The position numbers were made by a program, and so were the translations under genes. Shown here one piece after another: positions 19,005-31,489 of a DNA stretch of 64,000 bases. Below the pieces are notes generated by a model, which made no database searches, was not told the origin of the DNA, and saw nothing but the letters and a program-made list of their open reading frames with translations. Source of the DNA: a gamma proteobacterium SCGC AAA076-P13 (GTDB lineage Bacteria; Pseudomonadota; Gammaproteobacteria; Magnimaribacterales; D2472); NCBI GenBank assembly GCA_000384935.1, contig ARRA01000003.1, positions 62,001-126,000 of the forward strand, read 5' to 3'. How positions within the stretch are numbered: the stretch's first letter is position 1; each line of letters opens with the position of its first letter.

Positions 19005-21614
19005 ATGAAAATTAAAATTAGTTTAATATTTTCAATATTAATATCTTCTTTCACCTACCTTTACGCAGAGGTAGAAGAGCTGGTTGTAACTGGAACTTTG
19101 TTAGAAAATACCGAGCAGGGTTCTTCTCCTGTAGATATTATTACAGAGGAAGATTATAAAAATTTTAATATTTCAAATATAGCTGAAATAAGTAAGTACC
19201 TAAGCTCTTCTTCTGGTTCACACTTCCAATCCAACACATTGGATGGGGTTGACCAGGGTATGAATGCAATAACCTTGCGTGGTCTAGATCAAGCATCTAC
19301 CTTGCTATTAATAAATTCTAAGAGACAGACTTTTGCCGGCACACCCTCTAATGAAGGTGAAGGATATATAGATGCAAATATCATTCCAGAGATAGCTCTA
19401 AAAAGAATTGAGGTATTGAAAGAAGGAGCTACCTCGCTTTATGGATCTGATGCGGTTGCGGGAGTAATAAACATTATCACGCATAAGAACTTTTCTGGAC
19501 TAAAGGTTCAAGCAGGACATAGGAAAACATCTAATTACAATCAAACTGATTCTTCACTAGGTTTATTATTTGGCTCTTCATATGAAAAAACTTCCTATGT
19601 TCTAGGTATTAATTTATTAAAAAGAACACCTTTATCGGCTATAGAGATTCCTAGAATTGCTGAACTAGCTATAAGTGGCTTAGGTAGATCTTTTAAAGTT
19701 TCTGATGCTGTTTCTTTGCCAGCTGGTATTTGGGCTGGCGATTATTCTAAAAATCAGAAAATTCCTGATCCAAACTGTATTAATAATGGGGGGGTTTTAA
19801 CAAACTCAACAACATGTGGTTTTGCATACGGAAACAGATTTAATATAGTTAATGATGAAAATCAAATGAAATTCTATATTAACTTAGCTTATCAAGCAGA
19901 TAGTTTTGATTATGGTATCAATTTCATTTCATCAAATACCAATGTTAATGACAATCCACAATCCCCTTCCTACCCTGCTCTTCCCTTCTTGTCTCGCATG
20001 ATTCAGCCGGGAGAAGGAGGCAACCCATTTGATGTTGCTGTAAAGTGGTTTGGCCGTCCTCTTGGATCTGATTATGCTTCTCCAAATTCTCCTAAAGACA
20101 TAGACCAATATCACTTTAGCCAAACAATCAATACATCGATCGGAAAAGATATAGGTTTAGAGGTTTCGTTCACCCTCAGCGAGCATTCAAATAAACACCT
20201 AAGACCAGACATAATAGATTCAAGATTTTTAGATTCTATTAATGGAACAGATATGGGTATTTCTGGTGGGGAGATTGTTTTTTGGAATCTTTTTGATTCA
20301 TCCCAAAACTCAGAGACTCTTATAAATTATGTAAGAGGCTCTGAAAAATCTGTTAAAAAAGCCAATCTTGAAAGCCTGGATCTTATATTAAGATCTAATG
20401 CTTGGTCTGGCTATTCGGTGGCATATGGAGTCCAATTAAATAAAGAAGCCCTGAATGTCTCATATGATGAAATTAGTAGAGCTGAGTTTGATACAAATGG
20501 AAAGATAATAAAAACTGCTGATTTGTTTTTCCTGGGTGGAGGTATTGATGTCTCTAAGTCTAGAAATAAATATGCTAGTTTTTTTGAAATTGAAAAAGAT
20601 TTTATTAACAATTTTGGTGTAAGAATTGCTGGCAGATATGAAGATTTTGGAAATGACTCATCTTTTGATCCAAAGCTGTCAGTTAAATACATCGCTAGCG
20701 ACAATTTAACTATAAGAGCCTCAAAAAGCTCATCTTTTTCCATGCCATCTATGGCACAAATGTTTGCTAGTGATATCAACTTGGGAAGTGTAAGAGATTT
20801 TAATGGCACTTCCCCATTTGTACGGCAAGCACAAATTGGAAACCCAAGTCTAAAACCAGCAACATCAATAAATAATAATCTTGGGTTCATATTTAATAAA
20901 GAAAATCAAAGACTAAGAATCGATTTTTGGGATATAGATTATGAAAATAGAATAGAGGTCCAAAGTGCACAAGCTATGCTTATATCAAACCCCAATGGAC
21001 TAAGTATTACAAGAAATACAGAAGGTGATCTTATTGGTATTACAACAACATATTTTAATGAGGCAAATACCGAGGTTAGTGGAGTTGATTTAAGCTATGA
21101 AGCTCTTATGAATCTTGAAAAAAATGGGGTTATATCATTTGCTATAAAGGGAACTTCTATAAATAAATTTCTTACTCCAAATAATAAAATAAATGATGGA
21201 GAGGAAGAGCATCATAATAAAATGATAAATAGAGTAGGTAAATATAATTACGATGCTAATACCCACTCACTTCCCAAGAAAAGGATAAATATTTTTATAA
21301 ACTGGGACTATCTAAATTACGACATTGGCTTAAATGTTCGTCATATTGATGGGTACAAAAATAGCAGGCCTATTTCTGGACTAGGCCTTGAATATGGTTA
21401 TAAAAATAAGGTCGAATCATTTTTAGTATTTGACTTATCTGCAAGCAAGCTTATCTCAACTAAAAATGGCACCATGGATATAAAATTTTCAATAACAAAT
21501 ATTTTTGATGAATCTGCTCCAAGACTTTATGATGCTCCTGATTTTAGTTTCGATACTAGAGTTCATGATCCAAGAGGAAGAATCATAGGCTTATTCCTTG
21601 AATACAAACATTAG
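19005..21614 (+). CDS. TonB-dependent outer-membrane receptor, substrate unknown
   Basis: An 869-residue receptor of the large type. The signal peptide is about 1-21 (TYLYA), then the TonB-box-like EVEELVVTGTLLE, a plug with ITLRGLDQASTLLLIN and RIEVLKEGATSLYGSDAVAG, and a barrel ending with a C-terminal RIIGLFLEYKH. The plug begins with the Ser-rich LSSSSGSHFQ, common in receptors of marine bacteria for oligosaccharides, peptides or vitamins. No specific ligand can be called. It is separated from the MerC-like gene by 81 bases carrying an inverted repeat, and is followed by a terminator, so it is probably its own unit. Confidence 0.9.
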   Translation: MKIKISLIFSILISSFTYLYAEVEELVVTGTLLENTEQGSSPVDIITEEDYKNFNISNIAEISKYLSSSSGSHFQSNTLDGVDQGMNAITLRGLDQASTLLLINSKRQTFAGTPSNEGEGYIDANIIPEIALKRIEVLKEGATSLYGSDAVAGVINIITHKNFSGLKVQAGHRKTSNYNQTDSSLGLLFGSSYEKTSYVLGINLLKRTPLSAIEIPRIAELAISGLGRSFKVSDAVSLPAGIWAGDYSKNQKIPDPNCINNGGVLTNSTTCGFAYGNRFNIVNDENQMKFYINLAYQADSFDYGINFISSNTNVNDNPQSPSYPALPFLSRMIQPGEGGNPFDVAVKWFGRPLGSDYASPNSPKDIDQYHFSQTINTSIGKDIGLEVSFTLSEHSNKHLRPDIIDSRFLDSINGTDMGISGGEIVFWNLFDSSQNSETLINYVRGSEKSVKKANLESLDLILRSNAWSGYSVAYGVQLNKEALNVSYDEISRAEFDTNGKIIKTADLFFLGGGIDVSKSRNKYASFFEIEKDFINNFGVRIAGRYEDFGNDSSFDPKLSVKYIASDNLTIRASKSSSFSMPSMAQMFASDINLGSVRDFNGTSPFVRQAQIGNPSLKPATSINNNLGFIFNKENQRLRIDFWDIDYENRIEVQSAQAMLISNPNGLSITRNTEGDLIGITTTYFNEANTEVSGVDLSYEALMNLEKNGVISFAIKGTSINKFLTPNNKINDGEEEHHNKMINRVGKYNYDANTHSLPKKRINIFINWDYLNYDIGLNVRHIDGYKNSRPISGLGLEYGYKNKVESFLVFDLSASKLISTKNGTMDIKFSITNIFDESAPRLYDAPDFSFDTRVHDPRGRIIGLFLEYKH

Positions 21615-21636
21615 GATTAATAAAAATATCAAACAT

Positions 21637-21660
21637 AAAAGGCTCTAAGAGACCTTTTTT
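21637..21660 (+). terminator. Intrinsic terminator after the second TonB receptor
   Basis: AAAGGCTC and GAGACCTTT pair with one bulged A around a TAA loop, followed directly by a run of T. It lies 22 bases past the receptor stop and 25 bases before the RNase R-like gene. Confidence 0.6.
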
Positions 21661-21685
21661 ATAGAATTTAAACTAAACTCACATA

Positions 21686-23173
21686 ATGAATGAACTAGAA
21701 AATACAATATCTCAAGTAATTGAAGAAAACTATATTCCTTTTGAATGGAATGAAAAAATTGATAACGAGTTAGCTGACATTAAGTTAAATAAAAATTTAC
21801 CAAGAAAGGACCTAGCTAAAGTCCCTTTTATAACAATAGATGGTGCTGATGCAAAAGATTTTGATGATGCTGTTCACTGTGTTAAAAATAAATCATCTTT
21901 TACTTTAAGTGTTGCAATAGCTGATGTTGCCGAATTGGTTAAACCTGGAACTGCATTAGATAATGAAGCAATTGAAAGAGGCACATCGATATACTTTCCA
22001 TCAAAAGTTATTCCAATGCTTCCTGAAAAAATTTCAAACAATCTTTGTTCACTAGTCCCAGATGAAATAAGAAATGTCTTGATTTGTGAAATGGTTTTTT
22101 CTAATTCTGGTGACCTTCAATCTTATAATTTTCTAGAAGCAAGAATAAAATCTCATAAAAGAATGACATATATTGAAGTAGATAAATATCTTAAAAGTAA
22201 CTCTACCCTGTCAAAGTCTGTGGAAGATTCAATTCGTTCTCTTGGCGAACTTACCCATATTCTTTTAAAGAAGAGAAGTCAGCGACAGGCTCTTGAGATT
22301 GAGGGTCAAGAACCACTATTGAGGATAAATAATGAAGGCAAGGTTGATGAAATAACACTACCCAAGAGGCTGTTTTCTCACCAGATGATTGAGGAAGCCA
22401 TGTTAGCTGCAAATGTTTGTGCAGCAAACTTTATGAATAAACATTATAAGTTTGGGGTGTATAGAATTCACGAAGAGCCAGAAGAGCTTAAATTAGAGAG
22501 CTTGAAGAATTTCTTTTCAATCAAAGGATTTTCTGACTCTTATAAAAAAATTCCGCTCGATCTAATAAATCAATGCCTATCTTATGCGAGAGAAAAGAAG
22601 CTAAATAAAGCTCTCCAAACTGTAGTTCTTCAAAGCCTAAAAAGAGCAGAGTATTCCACAAAGGAAGTTGGGCATTTTGGCCTTCAGCTAGAAAGATACT
22701 CTCATTTTACCTCTCCTATTAGGCGTTATCCTGATCTTATGACACATAGGCTAATAAAAAATATATTAAATAAAGGTGACTTAGTAATCAATAAAGAAGA
22801 GATAGAAGAAGAATGCGTTGAGATGTCAGATTTAGAAAGGATGGCAGAGCGTGCATCTAGACAGGTTACTCAACAGATGATTTGTTACTATCTAAAGCAG
22901 TATGTGGGCAGTGATTTTAATGCGGTGGTTACTGGTATTGCAGAATTTGGTCTTTTTGCAGAAATAGATAATTTTTATGTATCGGGATTAATTCATGTTA
23001 CAGACCTTCCTAGTGACAGATATTTCTATGATAAAGAAGCCAATATATTAAAGGGAAAGAAAACAGGTAGATCTTTTAGATTGGGTCAAAATATATTAGT
23101 TACAATAGCCAACATCTCTCCAGAAGAACGTAAAATAACGCTTGTTCCTAAAGAAAAGAAAAAGAATAGATGA
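21686..23173 (+). CDS. rnr: RNase R/II-family exoribonuclease lacking N-terminal cold-shock domains
   Basis: A processive 3'-5' exoribonuclease. The RNB domain fills residues 40-370, with the catalytic aspartates in IDGADAKDFDDAVH (D52, D58, D60, D61). FTSPIRRYPDLMTHR is the conserved late RNB motif. An S1 RNA-binding domain follows at about 405-490 (NAVVTGIAEFGLFAEI). The protein has 495 residues, against about 813 for E. coli RNase R: the HTH and both cold-shock domains and the long basic tail are missing. Only 71 bases separate it from the previous gene, so the missing part is not hidden in another frame nearby. Being followed by rlmB, as rnr is in E. coli, supports RNase R over RNase II. 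Confidence 0.88.
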   Translation: MNELENTISQVIEENYIPFEWNEKIDNELADIKLNKNLPRKDLAKVPFITIDGADAKDFDDAVHCVKNKSSFTLSVAIADVAELVKPGTALDNEAIERGTSIYFPSKVIPMLPEKISNNLCSLVPDEIRNVLICEMVFSNSGDLQSYNFLEARIKSHKRMTYIEVDKYLKSNSTLSKSVEDSIRSLGELTHILLKKRSQRQALEIEGQEPLLRINNEGKVDEITLPKRLFSHQMIEEAMLAANVCAANFMNKHYKFGVYRIHEEPEELKLESLKNFFSIKGFSDSYKKIPLDLINQCLSYAREKKLNKALQTVVLQSLKRAEYSTKEVGHFGLQLERYSHFTSPIRRYPDLMTHRLIKNILNKGDLVINKEEIEEECVEMSDLERMAERASRQVTQQMICYYLKQYVGSDFNAVVTGIAEFGLFAEIDNFYVSGLIHVTDLPSDRYFYDKEANILKGKKTGRSFRLGQNILVTIANISPEERKITLVPKEKKKNR

Positions 23174-23892
23174 ATAAAAAAGAAAATGATCTAAGGGTTG
23201 GATTCCATAGCATTGAAAGCATACTTGAACATAGTCCTCATAAAATAAAAAAAATTACTCTTCCTGCAAAAAGAGAAGATGGCAGAATAACTAAACTCAT
23301 ACAGAAAATAGAAGAAAATAAAATTCCATTTGAATTCTCAAATAAGGTAAAGCAAGAACCTGAGGCATACATTTCAAGTGATCTTGAGATGAACTTTAAA
23401 GATCTAAAATTATTTTTAGATTCAAACGAAGCCCAAAACCCATTAATTTTAATACTTGATAATATTATAGACCCAAGAAATCTAGGGGCATGTATAAGGT
23501 CTGCGGCTGTTATTGGTGTTGATGCAATGATAATTAATAAGCATCATTGTGCGCCAATTAACTCAATTGCTCATAAAGTTTCTGTTGGTGGGGCTGAAGT
23601 AATTAAAATATTTCATGTTACTAATTTGGTAAATTGCCTTAAATATCTTCAAGGTATCAATATAAATATTTATGGCCTTAGTGAACATGCTTCAAAAAGT
23701 CATACTGACTATAATTTTACTGAAGCCTCTGCAATAATCATGGGAGCTGAGGAGTCTGGAGTTAGGGAAAAAACCTTGGAAAGATGTGATCATAAAATAA
23801 ATCTAAGTAGCAATAAATTATTTAAAAGCTTTAATGTTTCTGTTGCAACTGGGATAATACTTTCAGAGGCGAGCAGACAGCGTCGCATATAA
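23170..23892 (+). CDS. rlmB: 23S rRNA (guanosine-2'-O)-methyltransferase RlmB
   Basis: SpoU-family enzyme that methylates the ribose of G2251 in the 23S P loop. It has 240 residues. An N-terminal substrate-binding domain comes first, then the trefoil-knot SPOUT domain with LILDNIIDPRNLGACIRSA, IIMGAEESGVRE and FKSFNVSVATGIILSEASRQR. The ATG overlaps the stop of the RNase gene (ATGA), so translation is coupled, as in the rnr-rlmB pair of other gammaproteobacteria. Confidence 0.95.
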   Translation: MNKKENDLRVGFHSIESILEHSPHKIKKITLPAKREDGRITKLIQKIEENKIPFEFSNKVKQEPEAYISSDLEMNFKDLKLFLDSNEAQNPLILILDNIIDPRNLGACIRSAAVIGVDAMIINKHHCAPINSIAHKVSVGGAEVIKIFHVTNLVNCLKYLQGININIYGLSEHASKSHTDYNFTEASAIIMGAEESGVREKTLERCDHKINLSSNKLFKSFNVSVATGIILSEASRQRRI

Positions 23893-23906
23893 ATTTATAG
23901 ATCTAC

Positions 23907-24824
23907 ATGCTAAAACAAAGAACATTAAGAAATCCGATAAAGGCCGTAGGTATTGGCCTACATACCGGAAAAAATATTACTATGGAACTTCTTCCAGCTG
24001 AAATTAATTCAGGTATTAGCTTTATAAGAACAGATATTGATGAAAATATAATAATTCCAGCTATAGCTGAAAATGTTGGAGATACTAGTCTTTCTACCGC
24101 GCTAATAAAAGAAAATATAAAAATATCAACCATCGAGCATCTTCTTTCAGCAATTGCCGGCCTTGGAGTTGATAACTGTCTTATTAAAGTAGATGGACCA
24201 GAGGTTCCAATAATGGATGGGAGCTCTAGTCCTTTTGTTTTTCTTATCCAATCTGCTGGATTGAAAGATCAGGACGCGCTTAAAAAATTTATTAAAGTGA
24301 AAAAAGAAATAACTGTTACAAGGGATGATGCCTATGCTTCTATAAAACCATTTGATGGATTCAAAGTTTCATTTAAGGTTGATTTTGATCACCCTGTTCA
24401 TAAAACATTACCTACGGAATCAATTATTGATTTTTCTTCAACCTCATTCGTAAAAGAAGTATGCAGAGCGAGAACATTTGGCTATGAGGCAGAGGCTGCT
24501 TTGCTGAAATCTAAAAACTTAGCACTTGGCGCAAGCTCATCAAATGCCATAATATTTGGTGAGAATGAGATTCTTAATGATGAAGGCTTGAGATTTAAAG
24601 ATGAAACAGTTAAACATAAAATGCTAGATGCTATTGGAGATCTTTATCTTTTAGGTGGAAATTTAATTGGAGAATTTTCAGGATATAAGTCTGGCCATGC
24701 GCTTAACAATCAATTGCTAAGAAAAATAATTGAAGATCCTGATGCGTATGATGTTATTGAGTTTGAAAATTCAGAAAATGCCCCAATCTCATATGTAAGA
24801 CCACCTTTTGGAGATATTGAATAA
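23907..24824 (+). CDS. lpxC: UDP-3-O-acyl-N-acetylglucosamine deacetylase
   Basis: First committed step of lipid A synthesis. It has 305 residues, the same as E. coli. The N-terminus is [21 protein letters not shown]. Zinc ligands are H78 in STIEHLLSA and the His and Asp in [11 protein letters not shown], and the general acid His is in [10 protein letters not shown]. It lies 14 bases after rlmB and 41 bases before secA. The usual cell-division genes before it and secM after it are absent. Confidence 0.97.
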   Translation: MLKQRTLRNPIKAVGIGLHTGKNITMELLPAEINSGISFIRTDIDENIIIPAIAENVGDTSLSTALIKENIKISTIEHLLSAIAGLGVDNCLIKVDGPEVPIMDGSSSPFVFLIQSAGLKDQDALKKFIKVKKEITVTRDDAYASIKPFDGFKVSFKVDFDHPVHKTLPTESIIDFSSTSFVKEVCRARTFGYEAEAALLKSKNLALGASSSNAIIFGENEILNDEGLRFKDETVKHKMLDAIGDLYLLGGNLIGEFSGYKSGHALNNQLLRKIIEDPDAYDVIEFENSENAPISYVRPPFGDIE

Positions 24825-24865
24825 TTAAAATAAGTATCGAAGCTTTTTTTAACAATTAAAATCTT

Positions 24866-27577
24866 ATGTTAAATATTTTTTCTAAAATTTTTGGCTCTAA
24901 TAATGATAGAGTAATTAAAGATATGATGCGTCATGTCAATGTTGCTAATGGTCTAGAGGATGAGTTATCCAAACAACCTGATAGCTATTTTAAAACTCTT
25001 AAAGAGAAACTTTCTAACGATTATGATAGAAAGAATCCTCATAATATTTTACCTCTTGCATTTGCTGCCGTTAGAGAGGCAAGTAAAAGAACGCTTGGGT
25101 TAAGGCATTTCGATTCGCAGATGCTTGGGGGAATTTCTTTAGCAGAAGGAAATATAGCAGAAATGAAAACAGGAGAGGGGAAAACTCTTGTAGCCACCCT
25201 TCCCGCTTTTTTAAATTCAGCTATAGGGAATAAGACCATATTAGTCACAGTTAATGATTATCTTGCTAGAAGAGATGCTGAATGGATGAGACCTATCTAT
25301 GAGTTTCTTGGGTTGAGTGTTGGAATAGTTACATCAAATCAAGAAATCGAAGAAAAAATTGCTGCATATAAATGTGACATCATATATGCAACAAATAATG
25401 AATTAGGTTTTGATTATCTTAGGGATAATATGGCCCACTCAACAGAGCAAAGAGTTCAGTGCTCACTTGATTATGCAATTGTTGACGAAGTCGACTCGAT
25501 ACTAATTGACGAAGCAAGAACTCCGCTAATAATATCAGGCCCCTCTTCAGAAAATTCAGAAATGTATAAACAAATTAAAAAATTTATACCTAAACTCAAT
25601 AGACAGGAAAGAGAAGAAACAGATGAAGAGCCTCTTCTTGATGGAGAAAGAGGTCATTATTTAATTGACGAAAAAAATAGAAGCGTTGAATTAACTGATG
25701 ATGGATACGTTCTAGTTGAAGAATTTCTTGAGGAAGCCGGTATTCTTGGAGCCTCAGATGGCCTTTACTCTGTTTCTAATTTAAAAATTATGAAATTTGT
25801 TCAAGCAACACTTAGAGCAAGCTTCTTATTTAAAAAGAATGTGGATTATTTGGTTAGGAATGGTGAGGTTCTTTTGATTGATGAGCATACAGGTAGAACA
25901 ATGCCCGGAAGAAGAATGAGTGAAGGTGTTCACCAGGCACTGGAATGCAAAGAAAATGTTGCTATCCAAAGAGAGTCTCAAACACTAGCATCAACCACGT
26001 TCCAAAACTTTTTTAGATTATTTAAAAAACTTTCTGGGATGACAGGAACAGCAGATACTGAAGCAGTAGAGTTTAGTCAAATCTATGGCCTAAATGTCAT
26101 CATCATCCCAACAAATGTTCCTATGGCTAGAGCTGATCTTAATGACTTAGTATTTCTTACAACAGAATCAAAATATAAAGCTCTAATTGAAGAAATTGAA
26201 CAATTAAGAAAAAAATCTTCTCCCATTCTTGTTGGAACAGTTTCGGTTGAATCTTCAGAAGAAGTATCAGCATATTTAAATAACAAAAAAATACCTCATC
26301 AAATTTTAAATGCCAAGCATCACGAAAAAGAAGCAGAGATAATTGCCAATGCAGGTAAACCTGGAATGGTAACTATTGCTACGAATATGGCAGGAAGGGG
26401 GACGGATATAGTTCTTGGCGGAAAAAAAGAAGACCAAAGCGATATAGAGTGGAAAGAAAATAATAAAAAAGTTATAGAATCTGGTGGGCTTCATATACTT
26501 GGAACAGAAAGGCATGAATCAAGAAGAATAGATAATCAGTTAAGGGGGAGATCAGGCAGACAAGGTGATCCAGGTTATTCAAAATTCTTCTTATCTTTAG
26601 AAGACGATCTCTTGAGACTTTTTATTTCGGATGGAAGAAGGGCTACTTTTGAAAGGCTGGGCATGGGAGATGATCATATTGAAGCTAAAATGCTTTCAAG
26701 AGGAATAGAAAATGCGCAAAAAAGAATTGAGAGCAGAAACTTTGATGCAAGGAAAAATCTTTTAGAGTACGACGATGTATCAAATGATCAAAGACAAGCT
26801 ATATATTCTTTAAGGAATCAATTACTAGAAGAGGAGGATATTAGCAGTACTATTGAATCACTCATCGAGCAGCAATTCAAAGGAATATCTAATTTATATG
26901 TACCTGAAGAATCAATAGAGTCTCAATGGAAAAGTAGGCAGCTCGATGATTATTTAAAAGAGAGCTATGGACTAGAAACAGATATAGCCAATAAAATTAA
27001 TAGTAATAAAAAACTTGTACCATATACAATTGCCGAAGAAGTTGTTCTGCAGGCAAAAAATAAATATTCAAAAAAGTTTAGTGATCTTGGTGAAAATAGA
27101 TTGCTTCTTGAGAAGCAGGTTATGCTGCAAGTACTTGATGTCCATTGGAAAGAGCATTTATCAGAAATAGATCATTTAAGAAATAGTGTTGGTCTAAGGG
27201 CTTATGCTCAAAAAAATCCAAAAAATGAATTCAAAAGAGAGGCATATTCAATGTTTGAATCTATGCTTTCGGAAATAGATGTTGAAACTATAAGAATACT
27301 TTTCTCATTACAAATATCGACAGAATCTGAGCTAGAGAGCATAAACAAACAAAATAGTTCTCAAGAATTAAAATTGGAAAAAGAGGAAATTAATTCTGAT
27401 ATCTTTCAAAATGAAAAACAAACCACTCCTATAGTAAAAACAAATACTGTAACAAGAAACGAACCTAAGTTAGGCAGAAATGATCTTGTAAAAATTACTA
27501 ACGGTCAAGATACGCAAGAAATGAAGTATAAAAAAGCCAAACCCATGATTGAAAGTGGTGAATGGAGACTTTCTTAA
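24866..27577 (+). CDS. secA: Preprotein translocase ATPase SecA without zinc-binding tail
   Basis: Motor of the Sec pathway. It has 903 residues. Walker A MKTGEGKT is near residue 103, DEVDSILIDEART is the DEAD-box region, the second ATPase half has GTATNMAGRGTDI-type sequence (TIATNMAGRGTDIVLGG) and LRGRSGRQGD, and the scaffold and wing domains are intact. The C-terminal end keeps LGRND but then reads LVKITNGQDTQEMKYKKAKP and ends GEWRLS. The CxCx8C zinc motif that binds SecB and lipids in E. coli is absent. The gene is followed convergently, after two bases, by yacG. Confidence 0.97.
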   Translation: MLNIFSKIFGSNNDRVIKDMMRHVNVANGLEDELSKQPDSYFKTLKEKLSNDYDRKNPHNILPLAFAAVREASKRTLGLRHFDSQMLGGISLAEGNIAEMKTGEGKTLVATLPAFLNSAIGNKTILVTVNDYLARRDAEWMRPIYEFLGLSVGIVTSNQEIEEKIAAYKCDIIYATNNELGFDYLRDNMAHSTEQRVQCSLDYAIVDEVDSILIDEARTPLIISGPSSENSEMYKQIKKFIPKLNRQEREETDEEPLLDGERGHYLIDEKNRSVELTDDGYVLVEEFLEEAGILGASDGLYSVSNLKIMKFVQATLRASFLFKKNVDYLVRNGEVLLIDEHTGRTMPGRRMSEGVHQALECKENVAIQRESQTLASTTFQNFFRLFKKLSGMTGTADTEAVEFSQIYGLNVIIIPTNVPMARADLNDLVFLTTESKYKALIEEIEQLRKKSSPILVGTVSVESSEEVSAYLNNKKIPHQILNAKHHEKEAEIIANAGKPGMVTIATNMAGRGTDIVLGGKKEDQSDIEWKENNKKVIESGGLHILGTERHESRRIDNQLRGRSGRQGDPGYSKFFLSLEDDLLRLFISDGRRATFERLGMGDDHIEAKMLSRGIENAQKRIESRNFDARKNLLEYDDVSNDQRQAIYSLRNQLLEEEDISSTIESLIEQQFKGISNLYVPEESIESQWKSRQLDDYLKESYGLETDIANKINSNKKLVPYTIAEEVVLQAKNKYSKKFSDLGENRLLLEKQVMLQVLDVHWKEHLSEIDHLRNSVGLRAYAQKNPKNEFKREAYSMFESMLSEIDVETIRILFSLQISTESELESINKQNSSQELKLEKEEINSDIFQNEKQTTPIVKTNTVTRNEPKLGRNDLVKITNGQDTQEMKYKKAKPMIESGEWRLS

Positions 27578-27579
27578 AT

Positions 27580-27744
27580 TCAATCTTCGTAAAAATCTTC
27601 AGATTGAATTGGTCTTGAAATTTTATTATCTTCATTAGCCCAATCACCAAAATCTATAAGTTTGCATTTCTCAGAGCAGAAAGGTCTATAAACATTGTCA
27701 GTAGAAAGTTTGGCAGGTTTTTCACATCTAGGGCAACTACTCAT
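27580..27744 (-). CDS. yacG: DNA gyrase inhibitor YacG, small zinc protein
   Basis: A 54-residue protein with four Cys in the YacG pattern: SCPRC (C4, C7) and PFCSEKCKLIDFGDWANED (C23, C27). The tail has the conserved IDxGxW and an acidic end. YacG binds GyrB and blocks gyrase in E. coli. The start overlaps the end of coaE by eight bases, and the coaE-yacG order matches E. coli and Pseudomonas. The stop is two bases from the convergent secA stop. The frame was translated by hand from the minus strand. Confidence 0.9.
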   Translation of the reverse strand: MSSCPRCEKPAKLSTDNVYRPFCSEKCKLIDFGDWANEDNKISRPIQSEDFYED

Positions 27745-28330
27745 TTAATAACTCCATATATTTAGTATGTAAAACATTAACTTGTTTTTTTAGATCAGAT
27801 AGGGTGCTGTTATTGATGAGTACGTCATCAGTAATACTTAGCCTCTCATCTCTAGAGGCTTGCTTATTAATAATATTCTTAATCTGCGCTTTGTTTTGGG
27901 CATCTCTACTTGAGGCCCTTACTATCTGAAGTTCTAAATCACAGTCAACAGTAATAATCTTATCGTAATTTTTATATGAATTTGTTTCAAAAATGAGTGG
28001 CACCATAACAATAGAATATGGTGATGTTGATGTAATAATAAAATTACTAATAGCAGACCGAACTATGGGATGAATAATATTCTCAAGATCCTTTTTTTTT
28101 GAAGGATTTGAAAAAATAAGTTCGCGCAATTTCAGCCTATCAACCTCACGATTATTGTTTAAATACACTTCACCAAATTGAGAAATAAAATCAGTATATC
28201 CGGGAGAATTTATAGATAAAGCTTCTTTAGCAACTTGATCTGCATCTAAGACTGATATACCTAAATCAATAAAAAAGTCGGCAGCAGCAGATTTGCCAGA
28301 ACCAATGCCACCTGTTAATCCAATAATCAT
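27737..28330 (-). CDS. coaE: Dephospho-CoA kinase
   Basis: Last step of coenzyme A synthesis. It has 197 residues, with P-loop GLTGGIGSGKSAAADFF at residues 4-20, then LDADQVAKEAL and a lid region with RDERL. It has the standard length. It is followed by yacG with an overlap. Upstream lies the 5S end of the rRNA operon with its terminator, so coaE transcription presumably starts in the short gap near 28331-28350 or by read-through. Confidence 0.95.
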   Translation of the reverse strand: MIIGLTGGIGSGKSAAADFFIDLGISVLDADQVAKEALSINSPGYTDFISQFGEVYLNNNREVDRLKLRELIFSNPSKKKDLENIIHPIVRSAISNFIITSTSPYSIVMVPLIFETNSYKNYDKIITVDCDLELQIVRASSRDAQNKAQIKNIINKQASRDERLSITDDVLINNSTLSDLKKQVNVLHTKYMELLNE

Positions 28331-28349
28331 CTGGGTATTATACTTGAGA

Positions 28350-28384
28350 TAAAAAAAAAGGCTTCCAGTAAACTGGAAGCCTTA
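28350..28384 (-). terminator. Terminator of the rRNA operon
   Basis: On the minus strand AAGGCTTCCAGT (28372-28383) and ACTGGAAGCCTT (28358-28369) form a 12-bp stem followed by nine T. It lies just after 5S rRNA and before coaE. This is the strongest intrinsic terminator in the window. Confidence 0.92.
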
Positions 28385-28391
28385 AAGAAAA

Positions 28392-28511
28392 AAGCCTGAC
28401 GATTTCCTACTCTCACACAGGGAGACCCTGCACTACCATTGGCGTTAACTCGTTTCACTTCTGAGTTCGAGATGGGATCAGGTGGTTCCAAGTTGCTATT
28501 GTCATCAGGCA
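28392..28511 (-). rRNA. rrf: 5S ribosomal RNA
   Basis: About 120 bases. It starts TGCCTGATGAC and ends GTCAGGCTT, and these ends pair as the terminal helix. The internal conserved strings CCCATCTCGAACTCAGAAGT and GAGAGTAGG are present. It is the last gene of the operon, 78 bases after 23S. Confidence 0.97.
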
Positions 28512-28578
28512 AACTGGTATGTAACTTTTTATTTTTTAATTCTCACTACAATGTTTTACTCAAATTATGAACCTTACT

Positions 28579-28589
28579 TAAGGTTACAT

Positions 28590-28596
<7 letters not shown>
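28579..28596 (-). repeat. 23S processing stem, 3' arm
   Basis: Pairs with 31472-31489 over 18 bases, with one G-U, to bring the two ends of 23S rRNA together. In the usual pathway RNase III cuts such a stem. Confidence 0.75.
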
Positions 28597-31471
<2,875 letters not shown>

Positions 31472-31478
<7 letters not shown>

Positions 31479-31489
31479 ATATAACCTTA
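31472..31489 (-). repeat. 23S processing stem, 5' arm
   Basis: Partner of 28579-28596. The arm ends in TAAGGT on the leader side and runs into the mature 23S 5' end. Confidence 0.75.

Noticed and set aside
20411-20890. 159-codon minus-strand open frame inside the second TonB receptor
   Set aside because: The opposite strand encodes a continuous, family-typical barrel; the minus frame has no motif and no ribosome-binding site.
21615-21685. Frameshifted N-terminal part of RNase R
   Set aside because: The 71-base gap cannot hold cold-shock domains and contains a terminator hairpin.
24825-24865. secM-like gene between lpxC and secA
   Set aside because: Only 41 bases, no open frame and no arrest motif.
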